Source: Chromatiaceae bacterium (GTDB lineage: Bacteria > Pseudomonadota > Gammaproteobacteria > Chromatiales > Chromatiaceae). Taken from it: a stretch of 9,850 nucleotides of DNA. The stretch covers positions 1 through 9,850 of the forward strand of contig JAEHCY010000132.1 in NCBI GenBank assembly GCA_016880695.1, given 5' to 3'. Under the pieces are notes generated by a model. It did no database searches, was not told the origin of the DNA, and worked only from the letters and a program-made list of their open reading frames with translations. The position numbers and the translations under genes are program-made. Positions 1 through 6,804 of the stretch are shown piece after piece; position 1 is the first letter of the stretch; every line of letters begins with the position of its first letter.

Positions 1-1041
1 CTGACCACGCCGGTAGGGACGGTGCGGACCATCACTCCTGCCACCCAAAACGTCGATATCGGTCTGTTGCCTGGGAAGCGGGTCGATGTCGGCAGCGAGC
101 TCTACCTATTCGACAGGGGATGGGACCTGCACGGCAAGGTCGAAGTGACGGAAGCTGCCCGCGACCATGCCAGCGGCACCTATCGCGGCGAGACCCTGGC
201 GGCGGTGGAGCCGGGCGATGGACTGCGGGCTGGGCCTGGCATCCACTTCCTTGAGGTGATGCTCTCCGCCCTAGTGCCCTACAAGATCTGGCTGATCGTG
301 GTGCTGGTATCGCTGATCAGCTTCGTGGGCTACGGGCTGATCAAGGTCATCGGCAGCGGTGCCGGCATCGGTCTCACCGGACTCATCGGGGGGCTGGTGT
401 CGAGCACCGTCACCACCCTGAGCTTTGCCAAGCGCAGCAGCGAGACCCCGGGAGCCAACCGGTTGTTCGCCATGGCCATCCTCTTGGCCAGTTCGGTCAT
501 GTTTCCGCGCCTAATCCTGGAGATCGCGGTGGTCAACCCCGCCCTGATGAAGAATATCGCGGTGCCACTCTCAGTGATGGGACTCACCGGTTTCGCCCTC
601 GCCGGGCTTCTTTATCGACGTTCCCGCACGGCCCAGGCCGAGGCGCCAACAGTCGCCTTCGACAACCCCTTCAGCCTCAAGTCCGCAGTCAGTTTCGCTC
701 TAGTGTTCGCCGCCATCCTGATGTTCACCCGACTGGCTACCACCTACCTGGGCAACGCCTGGTTGCCAGCGGTGGCCCTGGTCAGCGGTCTCACCGACGC
801 GGATGCCATCGCCTTCTCCCTGAGCAGCCTGCAACGAGCCGGGCTGGTGCATATCGACTGGGCCAGCTTCAATCTGGTTCTGGGTGCCCTTTCCAACACC
901 TTCATGAAGCTGTTCTTGGTGTTCGGGCTCGGTCACCGCGAGCTGTTCAAACACCTACTCCTCTCCTTCCTGGTGATCGGCGCGGTGGGTCTGGTCACGA
1001 TGTTCCTGTACTACGATCTGGCCGCCGCGTTACCGACCTGA
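1..1041 (+). CDS. DUF4010-domain membrane protein (MgtC/SapB-associated), 5' end outside window
   Basis: The frame is open to the left edge, so the true start lies outside; a GTG at base 22 is only the first possible start codon inside the window. Residues below count from that GTG. Residues 1-70 are non-membrane, Gly/Val-rich and look like a small beta domain ending in 'VEPGD'. From about residue 86 there are roughly eight hydrophobic segments matching DUF4010: 'PYKIWLIVVLVSLISFVGY' (86-104), 'GLVSSTVTT' (124-132), 'SGLTDADAI' (255-263) and 'LSNTFMK' (290-296). DUF4010 usually follows an MgtC-type membrane domain. Here the stretch just before it is instead the soluble-looking segment, although an MgtC domain could still lie further upstream. 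Its role is unknown; inner-membrane transport is a guess based on the MgtC association. No link to the downstream genes is evident. The family call is firm, the function is not. Confidence 0.85.
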   Translation: MTTPVGTVRTITPATQNVDIGLLPGKRVDVGSELYLFDRGWDLHGKVEVTEAARDHASGTYRGETLAAVEPGDGLRAGPGIHFLEVMLSALVPYKIWLIVVLVSLISFVGYGLIKVIGSGAGIGLTGLIGGLVSSTVTTLSFAKRSSETPGANRLFAMAILLASSVMFPRLILEIAVVNPALMKNIAVPLSVMGLTGFALAGLLYRRSRTAQAEAPTVAFDNPFSLKSAVSFALVFAAILMFTRLATTYLGNAWLPAVALVSGLTDADAIAFSLSSLQRAGLVHIDWASFNLVLGALSNTFMKLFLVFGLGHRELFKHLLLSFLVIGAVGLVTMFLYYDLAAALPT

Positions 1042-1076
1042 CCGGACCCGTCTCAGGGTTTCGCTTACCGGACAGC

Positions 1077-1105
1077 TTGCCACCAAACCGTAAACTTCGT
1101 AGTCT
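1077..1105 (+). promoter_or_regulatory. weak sigma70-like promoter candidate for the pcm-like/rhodanese pair
   Basis: The gap 1042-1148 is the only place upstream of the + strand pair that could hold a promoter. TTGCCA at 1077-1082 matches the -35 consensus at five of six positions. A 17-base spacer leads to TAGTCT at 1100-1105, which matches -10 at three of six, including the first two bases and the last. An alternative -35, TTGACG at 1106-1111, has no good -10 at normal spacing. The region is visibly less GC-rich than the flanking genes. I see no convincing terminator for the upstream gene here. Confidence 0.3.
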
Positions 1106-1148
1106 TTGACGGCCCATTTCCCATCCGGTTGAGCGAGACGTCAGACCC

Positions 1149-1814
1149 ATGGAGATCTCCACCGATACCGCCCGATTCAACATGATCCAACAGCAAGTCA
1201 GGCCCTGGGACGTCTTCGACGAGCAGGTGCTCGAGACGATGCAGGGTGTGCCGCGGGAGCTTTTCGTCCCCGATGCCTATCGGGGCCTGGCTTACGCCGA
1301 CGTGGCAATTCCCATCGGCGGGGGGCAACAAATGCTGGAGCCCAGGATCGTCGGCCGCCTGCTGCAGGCGCTTCGCCTCACGCCAGCGGACAAGGTGCTC
1401 CAGATCGGGGCGGGAACCGGTTACGTCACCGCTTGCCTCGCTCGCTTGGGTGGAAACGTCACCTGCTTGGAGCTTCAGGATAGCCTTGCCGAGCGGGCAC
1501 GCGCGAACCTCACCGCACTGGGCATCGCCAACGCCGAAATTCGCAGCGGCGACGGGCTAGGCGCACCCCCCTCGGACGGCCCCTTCGATGCCATCGCCCT
1601 GACCGGATCACTGCCAACAGCGGACGGACTCGATACCCTAACAGCTCAGCTCAAACCGGGGGGCCGGCTCTTCGCCGTCGTTGGCGAGGACCCGGTGATG
1701 GAGGCGCTCCTCATCGAGCGGCTGGGCGAGGGCGGCTACCGCCAGCGCCGGCTGTTCGAGACCAGCATTCCTGCCCTGGTCAATGCCCCGCAACCGAGGC
1801 GGTTCGTCTTCTAG
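1149..1814 (+). CDS. protein-L-isoaspartate O-methyltransferase-like protein
   Basis: This is a 221-residue class I SAM-dependent methyltransferase of the PCMT family. Visible elements are the N-terminal 'FNMIQQQVRPWDVFDEQVL' (10-28), 'VPRELFVP' (34-41), the SAM-binding motif I 'LQIGAGTGY' (84-92), an acidic residue after beta 2 (E108 in 'CLELQ'), 'FDAIALTGSLP' (146-156) and 'LKPGGRLFAVVG' (168-179). True Pcm enzymes, which repair isoaspartyl residues in aged proteins, carry a GQTIS-type sequence before the SAM domain. Here it reads 'GQQMLEP' (59-65), so the Thr/Ser substrate-contact residues are missing. The protein resembles the Pcm paralogues found beside tolC in gammaproteobacteria, whose substrate I do not know. 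The ATG at 1149 keeps the conserved N-terminus; no strong ribosome binding site precedes it. It is probably co-transcribed with the rhodanese gene 26 bases downstream. Confidence 0.85.
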   Translation: MEISTDTARFNMIQQQVRPWDVFDEQVLETMQGVPRELFVPDAYRGLAYADVAIPIGGGQQMLEPRIVGRLLQALRLTPADKVLQIGAGTGYVTACLARLGGNVTCLELQDSLAERARANLTALGIANAEIRSGDGLGAPPSDGPFDAIALTGSLPTADGLDTLTAQLKPGGRLFAVVGEDPVMEALLIERLGEGGYRQRRLFETSIPALVNAPQPRRFVF

Positions 1815-1828
1815 CGCAGGCCAGCCAC

Positions 1829-1834
1829 AAGGGG
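1829..1834 (+). promoter_or_regulatory. ribosome binding site of the rhodanese gene
   Basis: AAGGGG lies six bases before the ATG at 1841, inside the 26-base gap after the methyltransferase stop. It supports ATG 1841 as the start. Confidence 0.55.
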
Positions 1835-1840
1835 CGCGCT

Positions 1841-2161
1841 ATGCGCCAGATGACGCCCGGCGAGCTCAAGCAGCATCTGACCGAGGGGCGGGGGAACCCT
1901 TTGTTGCTCGATGTCCGCGAGCCCTGGGAGGCCCGGATCTGCCGCATCGAGGGCGCCCAGCTCCTACCCATGCGCCATATCCCCAGCGCCCTCTCCGAGC
2001 TCAACCCCCGGCGGGAAACCGTATTGATCTGCCACCACGGCATCCGCAGTCGCCAGGTGGCCCTCTATCTGGAACATCAGGGCTTCACCAATGTGATCAA
2101 CCTCGAGGGCGGATTGGCGGCCTGGAGCCAGGACGTGGATCCCGCCATGGCCACTTACTGA
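1841..2161 (+). CDS. single-domain rhodanese-like sulfurtransferase
   Basis: This 106-residue protein has the length of one GlpE-type rhodanese domain. It shows the first signature 'LLLDVREPWE' (21-30), the active-site loop 'CHHGIRS' with the persulfide cysteine C64 and R69, and the C-terminal signature 'NLEGGLAAWS' (87-96). Rhodaneses move sulfane sulfur from a donor such as thiosulfate onto a thiophilic acceptor; the presence of the cysteine suggests it is active. It has no signal peptide and should be cytoplasmic. It follows the pcm-like gene with a good AAGGGG ribosome binding site, and the two likely form an operon. In several gammaproteobacteria this pair is followed by tolC, but here the next gene is waaA on the opposite strand, 45 bases away. 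The true acceptor is unknown. Confidence 0.9.
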   Translation: MRQMTPGELKQHLTEGRGNPLLLDVREPWEARICRIEGAQLLPMRHIPSALSELNPRRETVLICHHGIRSRQVALYLEHQGFTNVINLEGGLAAWSQDVDPAMATY

Positions 2162-2180
2162 TCCCGGCAGCCCCCTACTC

Positions 2181-2218
2181 ATCGGACGAAGCGAAGCCCA
2201 GGCCCCTTACCGTCCGGT
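2181..2218. terminator. possible hairpin between convergent rhodanese and waaA genes
   Basis: ATCGGACG at 2181-2188 can pair with CGTCCGGT at 2211-2218: an 8-bp stem with one G-T pair and a 22-base loop. It sits in the 45-base convergent gap and overlaps the stop codon and last codons of waaA. There is no T-run on either side and the loop is long, so intrinsic termination is doubtful. I see no better terminator candidate between the two convergent transcripts. Confidence 0.25.
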
Positions 2219-3478
2219 CGCCAGCCGCTCCTCCAACAGATCCAACAGCCGTTTCAGTGCCCCGCGGTTCTCCTTCACCACCCGCCGGCCGCACTCACCG
2301 ATGCGGGACCGCTCAACGGCATCCGCCAGCCAGCCCCCCATCACCTCGGCCAGTGCCTCCGGACCCGCGACCCGCACCGCCGCGCCGCGCTCCACCAGGA
2401 GCTCGGTGATCTCGGCGAAGTTGAAGGTATGGGGACCAACCGCCACCGGCAGTCCGGCCGCCGCCGCCTCGAGCAGGTTATGACCGCCCACGCCGACCAG
2501 GCTCCCGCCGATGAAGGCCGCATCCGCCGCCCCCAGGTACACCGCCAGCTCACCCATGGTGTCACCGAGAAACACGGCTGTGTCGGCAGCACAGGGCCGA
2601 TCCTCGGTGCGTGCCACTAGGCTGAAGCGGTGCCGCCTCACCAGCGCCGCTACCCGGGGGAAACGCTCGGGGTGGCGCGGCACCAGCACCAGGAGGGCAT
2701 CGGGGATCTCCCGGCGGATCCGCTCGTGGGCCGCCAGCACGGCCTCCTCCTCTCCCTCATGGGTGCTCCCGGCGACCCAGACCGGTCGCGTGCTGCCCCA
2801 CAGCCTTCGAATCGCCTCGGACCGATCACGCAGGCTGGCCGGCGGGGTCACGTCGAATTTCACACTGCCGGTCACCCGAACGCGCTCCGGCTTCGCACCG
2901 AGCGCGATGAAGCGGCTTGCGTCGGCCTCCGACTGGGCAGCGATGAGCGAGATGCGTCGCAATGTCCGCGCGGTGAAAGCCCCGAAGCGAGCGTAGCCCG
3001 CGGCCGAGCGAGCCGACAGGCGGGCATTCGCCAGCACCAGGGGAATCCCGCGTTGCTCACAGACCGCGATCAGGTTCGGCCAGATCTCGGTCTCCATCAC
3101 CACCACCAGGCGAGGGGCGAGGCGATCGAGCAAGCGGCGCAGGATCGGCCCCAGATCGTAAGGCATGTAGCGGTGAGCAACCCGCTCACCGAGCAGTTCC
3201 CGCAACCGCACGGCACCGGTTGGGGTGGTGGTCGTCACCAGTACACCGAGGTTGGGGTGGCCCTCCATTAGGGCCTTGAGCAAGGGCAGCGCCGCCTGCA
3301 CCTCCCCCACCGACACCGCATGCACCCAGACACCCGCCGGTTTGGGGCCTTCGGCATCCAGGCCCACACGCTCGCGCCAGCCTGAGCGGTAGGCAGGCAG
3401 GTGCAGGCTGCGCCAGAACAGGCGCAACAGCGCCAGCGGGAGCAGCAGGTACAGTACCAGACTGTAGAGACGCTCCAA
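2207..3478 (-). CDS. waaA: 3-deoxy-D-manno-octulosonic acid (Kdo) transferase WaaA
   Basis: WaaA (KdtA) transfers Kdo from CMP-Kdo to the tetraacylated lipid A precursor at the cytoplasmic face of the inner membrane. The 423 residues fit the family length. An N-terminal hydrophobic anchor (4-21) is followed by 'WVHAVSVGE' (51-59), whose last Glu corresponds to the catalytic base. Then come 'METEIWPN' (128-135), 'RHPERF' (268-273), 'GDTMGEL' (305-311) and 'GGSLVGVGGHNLLE' (324-337). The start is a TTG at 3478. It is the first usable start after the hldE stop in the same frame, it preserves the anchor, and the next Met (71) lies beyond the catalytic Glu. GGGG and AGGA precede it within the 15-base gap. 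It is the last gene of the minus-strand operon. Whether it adds one or two Kdo residues cannot be read from the sequence. Confidence 0.97.
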   Translation of the reverse strand: MERLYSLVLYLLLPLALLRLFWRSLHLPAYRSGWRERVGLDAEGPKPAGVWVHAVSVGEVQAALPLLKALMEGHPNLGVLVTTTTPTGAVRLRELLGERVAHRYMPYDLGPILRRLLDRLAPRLVVVMETEIWPNLIAVCEQRGIPLVLANARLSARSAAGYARFGAFTARTLRRISLIAAQSEADASRFIALGAKPERVRVTGSVKFDVTPPASLRDRSEAIRRLWGSTRPVWVAGSTHEGEEEAVLAAHERIRREIPDALLVLVPRHPERFPRVAALVRRHRFSLVARTEDRPCAADTAVFLGDTMGELAVYLGAADAAFIGGSLVGVGGHNLLEAAAAGLPVAVGPHTFNFAEITELLVERGAAVRVAGPEALAEVMGGWLADAVERSRIGECGRRVVKENRGALKRLLDLLEERLATGR

Positions 3479-3493
3479 GATCCTGCCCCGCCC

Positions 3494-4915
3494 TCACTCG
3501 TCCCGGATCGCGCGGATGATGTCGCTGGTGGAGCACCCCTCTCGATAGGGCAGGATCACGACCTCGCCGCCGGATTCGCGCACACAGGCACCACCGGCCA
3601 CCTGTTCGGGGCGATAATCACCGCCCTTGACCAGCACATCGGGGAGGATGCGGCAGATGAGCCGTTCGGGGGTTTCTTCCTCGAAGCCCACCACCCAATC
3701 CACCGACCCGAGCCCCGCCAGCACGGCCATACGCTGGGGCAGCGCGTTCACCGGCCGGGTCGGGCCCTTGAGGCGCCGTACCGAGGCATCGGCGTTCACC
3801 GCCACCACCAAGCGGTCCCCCAGTCGCCGGGCCTGCTGGAGGTAACCGACGTGACCCGCGTGGAGAATATCGAAGCAGCCATTGGTCATGACGATGCGCT
3901 CACCCTGGGCGCGCGCCACCGCCACCGCTTCGACCAGCTCCTCTTCCGAGAGAATGGTGTGCCACTCGCTACCCTCCAGCGCTGCGCGCAGCTCGCGGCG
4001 GGTAACGCTTGCCGCGCCAAGCTTGCCCACCACCACCCCGGCGGCACCGTTGGCAAGCACGGCGGCATCCGCCAGCCCAATTCCCGTGGCCAGCCCCGCG
4101 GCGACAACACCGATGACGGTGTCCCCGGCACCGGTGACGTCGAAGACCTCTCGCGCGCGGGTGGACAGGTGCAGGGCCGGATGACCCTCCTCCACCAGGA
4201 GCATGCCCCGTTCGCCCAGCGTCACCAGAAGCGCCCGCAGCGCGAGCTCCCGCCGCAGGGCCTCGGCCCGTTTCACCAGCTCGGCATCGTCCCCACAGGG
4301 ACCGACGACCTCCTCGAGCTCCGCCCGATTCGGGGTGAGCAGGGTGGCCCCCCGGTAGCGCGAAAAATCCCGGCCCTTGGGATCCACCAGCACAGGCACC
4401 CCTCTGGTGGCAGCCAACCCGATCAGCGCCTGGGGCTCCGCTACCGTGCCCTTGGCGTAGTCCGAGATCACCAGGACCTGGGCCTGTTCGAGCGCCCGCC
4501 GGCATAACCCCGGCAAGGGGTCCCGCTGCAAGGGCCGCAGCGACGCCTCGAAGTCGAGCCGGATGAGCTGTTGATGCTGGCTCAGCACCCGCAGCTTGGT
4601 GACCGTGGGTACATCGCCACGGCTTCGCACCAGGCAATGGATTCCGGCTTGCCGCAGACGTGCCTTGAGCACGCGACCGGCCTCATCCGCGCCCACCACA
4701 CCGGCGAGCCAGACCTGGGCCCCCAAGGCCGCGAGGTTGAGGGCCACATTGGCGGCGCCGCCTGGGCGGTCGTCCATCGTCTGGACGTGCACCACCGGCA
4801 CCGGCGCCTCGGGGGAGATGCGGCTCGCGCGCCCGCTCCAGTAGCGGTCCAGCATGAGATCGCCCGCCACCAGCACCCGGGCCGCGCTGAAATCTGGGAT
4901 GGCGGGGGTACGCAT
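3494..4915 (-). CDS. hldE: bifunctional heptose 7-phosphate kinase / heptose 1-phosphate adenylyltransferase HldE
   Basis: HldE makes ADP-D-glycero-beta-D-manno-heptose for the LPS inner core by phosphorylating heptose 7-phosphate at C1 and later adenylylating heptose 1-phosphate. The 473 residues are close to the 477 of the E. coli enzyme. The PfkB-type kinase half (about 1-315) shows 'VAGDLMLDRYW' near the start, 'GGAANVALNLAALGA' (52-66), and 'DVTGAGDT' with GAGD at 262-265, where D265 is the catalytic base. The adenylyltransferase half shows 'TNGCFDILHAGHVGYL' with the HxGH motif at 352-355, and 'LPDVLVKGGDY'. The ATG at 4915 was chosen because it gives the family N-terminus and sits 5 bases after the deacetylase stop. 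A longer frame from 5029 would run 109 bases into that gene. No clear ribosome binding site is seen, so coupling is likely. gmhA, gmhB and hldD must lie elsewhere. Confidence 0.97.
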   Translation of the reverse strand: MRTPAIPDFSAARVLVAGDLMLDRYWSGRASRISPEAPVPVVHVQTMDDRPGGAANVALNLAALGAQVWLAGVVGADEAGRVLKARLRQAGIHCLVRSRGDVPTVTKLRVLSQHQQLIRLDFEASLRPLQRDPLPGLCRRALEQAQVLVISDYAKGTVAEPQALIGLAATRGVPVLVDPKGRDFSRYRGATLLTPNRAELEEVVGPCGDDAELVKRAEALRRELALRALLVTLGERGMLLVEEGHPALHLSTRAREVFDVTGAGDTVIGVVAAGLATGIGLADAAVLANGAAGVVVGKLGAASVTRRELRAALEGSEWHTILSEEELVEAVAVARAQGERIVMTNGCFDILHAGHVGYLQQARRLGDRLVVAVNADASVRRLKGPTRPVNALPQRMAVLAGLGSVDWVVGFEEETPERLICRILPDVLVKGGDYRPEQVAGGACVRESGGEVVILPYREGCSTSDIIRAIRDE

Positions 4916-4920
4916 GGGCG

Positions 4921-5721
4921 CTAGTCGGAGAGGTCGCGTGCGACCGATGATTGCACGATCAGCTCGGCCCGCCGCTCGCGCCAGGCGCGCAGCGCCGGGA
5001 TCGGACGGTTCTTCATCCCGAGCTTCCACCCGAAGCCCAGGAGGTTATCGCCGAAAGAGATGGCCTTGCGCGGCAGCACCAGGGGGTGATCCTGGGGCTC
5101 GGCCGATCCCCGCAGACAGGTCACCGCGCTACGGTAGCCCGCATCCGCTGCGCTCTCCACCGCGGACCGATTGAAGCTGCCGAAGGGGTAGCAGAGGTGA
5201 GCCACCTCCACTCCAAGCAGATCCTCCAGGGCCGCCTTGCTGTCGGCAAGCTCGCGGTGCTGGCGCGCCGGGTCCACCTCCGCCAGCTTGGGATGGGTTA
5301 CCGTGTGGGAACCCACTTCCATGCCCTCGTCGCGCAACCGCCGCGCCTCCGCCGGACCCATCAGGCGCGGGACCGGCCGGCCCGGGTCCTTGGCGAACCA
5401 CTCCGCCGCCCGCCCTAGGTAACCGCTGATCAGATAGACCATGGCCGGGAAGCCGTGGCGCTGCAGCTCGGGAAGGGCGTAGCGGAAAAACCCCTCATAG
5501 CCATCGTCAAAGGTCAGCACCACCGCACGTCCGGGCCAGGGTCTCTGCCCCCCCAGGCACCCGAGCGCCTCCTCCATGCGCAGCACCCGGTAGCCGAAGC
5601 GCTTGAGGAACCCCATCTGCGCCGCGAAACGACGGTAGTGACAGTAGTTAGCGCGGTGCGCCCGCATCGGCGGGAAATCCCCCACCTGGTGGTACATGAG
5701 GATGGAGAGGTGTCCGCCCAT
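4921..5721 (-). CDS. NodB-type polysaccharide deacetylase
   Basis: This 266-residue protein carries the NodB homology (carbohydrate esterase family 4) fold. It shows 'LSILMYHQVG' at the N-terminus, 'LTFDDGY' (69-75) with catalytic D72 and metal-binding D73, and 'GSHTVTH' (137-143) with metal-binding H139 and H143. 'YPFGSFN' (178-184) and a C-terminal 'LPRKAI' follow. Such enzymes remove acetyl groups from N-acetylated sugars, using a metal ion. There is no signal peptide or membrane segment, so it should act in the cytoplasm on a sugar donor or a lipid-linked intermediate rather than on finished cell wall. It lies 12 bases after a GT4 gene and 5 bases before hldE, which ties it to LPS core or O-chain assembly. 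The substrate is inferred only from this context. The late catalytic His motif of classical NodB proteins is not obvious. Confidence 0.9.
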   Translation of the reverse strand: MGGHLSILMYHQVGDFPPMRAHRANYCHYRRFAAQMGFLKRFGYRVLRMEEALGCLGGQRPWPGRAVVLTFDDGYEGFFRYALPELQRHGFPAMVYLISGYLGRAAEWFAKDPGRPVPRLMGPAEARRLRDEGMEVGSHTVTHPKLAEVDPARQHRELADSKAALEDLLGVEVAHLCYPFGSFNRSAVESAADAGYRSAVTCLRGSAEPQDHPLVLPRKAISFGDNLLGFGWKLGMKNRPIPALRAWRERRAELIVQSSVARDLSD

Positions 5722-5733
5722 GCTTCCGCCCCA

Positions 5734-6804
5734 TCAGGCGCCGGAGAGCCGATTATACAGGTCGAGGTACTGGCGCATGATCGGCCCGCGGCCGAAATCC
5801 TCTTGCGCTCGACGCCGCCCCCCCTCGACCAACTCATCCGCCAAGCCCCGGTCCAGTAGCACCTGCCGAATTCCCTCCGCGAGTGCGGCCTCATCGGCGC
5901 AGGGTACGCACCAGGCGTCCTCGCCGTGGCGGGCAATCTCCAGGGCACCCCGAAACCGCGTGGTCACCAGCGGCCGCCCCAGGACCCAGGCCTCGAGCAC
6001 CACGTTTCCGAGGGCCTCCTCCTCGAGCGACGGGAACACCACCAGGTCCGCCAGTTGGTAGTAGGGGGCGGGATCGGCCTGCCAGCCCGCCCAAAGGACC
6101 CGCTCGCCCACCCCGGCCCGCTCCGCCTGGGCGCGCAACGACGCGGCGAGCACCCCATCTCCGAGCAACAGGAGCCGCAGGGGTCGCCCGCCAATCTCTC
6201 GTGGCAGGCGTGCCAGGGCGGCGAGCAGGTAGCGATGACCCTTGACCTCCACGAACCGACCCGGTGCCAGCAGCACCCAGGCATTGGAAGGGATGCCGAG
6301 ATCCCGGCGCAGGGCGGCGAGGTGGCTCGGCGCCACGGGCTCCGCCGGCTCGATGAAGTTGTAGATATGGAACACCCGTTCCCGGGGAAGCCCGTTACCG
6401 ATCAGGTAGTCGCACAGTCCACGGGTGTTGCCGATCCAGGCATGGGCATGGCGGTAGGGAGCCAGGTCGTAGTAGCCACCAAGCCGGGCGAGGTGCAGTG
6501 GACGCCCTCCGGCCCCCACCCGGGTGAGTCGGGTGGCGCGACCCATGTAGGTCTGCACGATCTCAGGGCGAAGCTCCCGCAGCAGTTGGCTCACCGCCCC
6601 TCGTGACCAGGGATCCCAAACGCTGCGAAACGGCAGCCGGTGCACCCGCGCCCCACCGAGATCCAGCGTCTCGAGCTCACTTCCGCGGCGGATGGCCACC
6701 TCCGGTGCGGTGCCAAGCTCACCAAGCGCGCGGACGAAACGGCCGAACCAGCGCTCTGCCCCACCGAGGGCCTTACTGCCAACCATCTGCAGGGTGCTAA
6801 CCAA
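5734..6804 (-). CDS. GT4 family glycosyltransferase (LPS core type), TTG start
   Basis: This 356-residue GT-B enzyme has the GT4 donor-binding signature. Visible are 'GGAERW' (14-19) near the N-terminus, 'LLAPGRFVEVKGHRYLL' (179-195 region) opening the C-terminal domain, 'LLLLGDG', and an E-x7-E motif 'EALGNVVLE' (263-271) followed by 'LGRPLVTTRFRGALEI'. The family transfers sugars from nucleotide donors with retention of configuration; neither donor nor acceptor can be read from sequence. The TTG at 6804 is preferred. It is preceded by a strong AGGAGG/AGAGGG stretch and overlaps the previous gene's stop by 8 bases. The ATG at 6786 has no ribosome binding site. A longer frame from 6867 adds a basic stretch foreign to the family. 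It is probably a cytoplasmic, membrane-associated enzyme adding a core sugar. Confidence 0.92.
   Translation of the reverse strand: MVSTLQMVGSKALGGAERWFGRFVRALGELGTAPEVAIRRGSELETLDLGGARVHRLPFRSVWDPWSRGAVSQLLRELRPEIVQTYMGRATRLTRVGAGGRPLHLARLGGYYDLAPYRHAHAWIGNTRGLCDYLIGNGLPRERVFHIYNFIEPAEPVAPSHLAALRRDLGIPSNAWVLLAPGRFVEVKGHRYLLAALARLPREIGGRPLRLLLLGDGVLAASLRAQAERAGVGERVLWAGWQADPAPYYQLADLVVFPSLEEEALGNVVLEAWVLGRPLVTTRFRGALEIARHGEDAWCVPCADEAALAEGIRQVLLDRGLADELVEGGRRRAQEDFGRGPIMRQYLDLYNRLSGA

Noticed and set aside
1042..1148. Search for an intrinsic terminator or small RNA in the largest intergenic gap
   Set aside because: I saw no stable stem with a T-run and no small reading frame with a ribosome binding site; only a weak promoter candidate remains.
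3401..4507. Long open frame (368 codons) on the + strand opposite hldE and the start of waaA
   Set aside because: Its product is Gln/His/Pro/Gly-rich without recognisable domains, and it lies opposite clear hldE and waaA motifs. Such frames are expected opposite GC-rich genes.
3969..4637. 222-codon minus-strand frame inside hldE
   Set aside because: It is Gly/Ala/Arg-rich low-complexity sequence in an alternative frame of hldE, whose own frame holds the full set of family motifs.
4916..5029. Longer N-terminus for HldE starting at 5029
   Set aside because: The 38 extra residues are Arg/Ala-rich, foreign to the family, and would overlap the deacetylase by over 100 bases. ATG 4915 gives the usual N-terminus.
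5926..6606. 226-codon + strand frame opposite the second GT4 gene
   Set aside because: It has no domain signature, and the opposite strand encodes an intact GT4 protein across the same bases.
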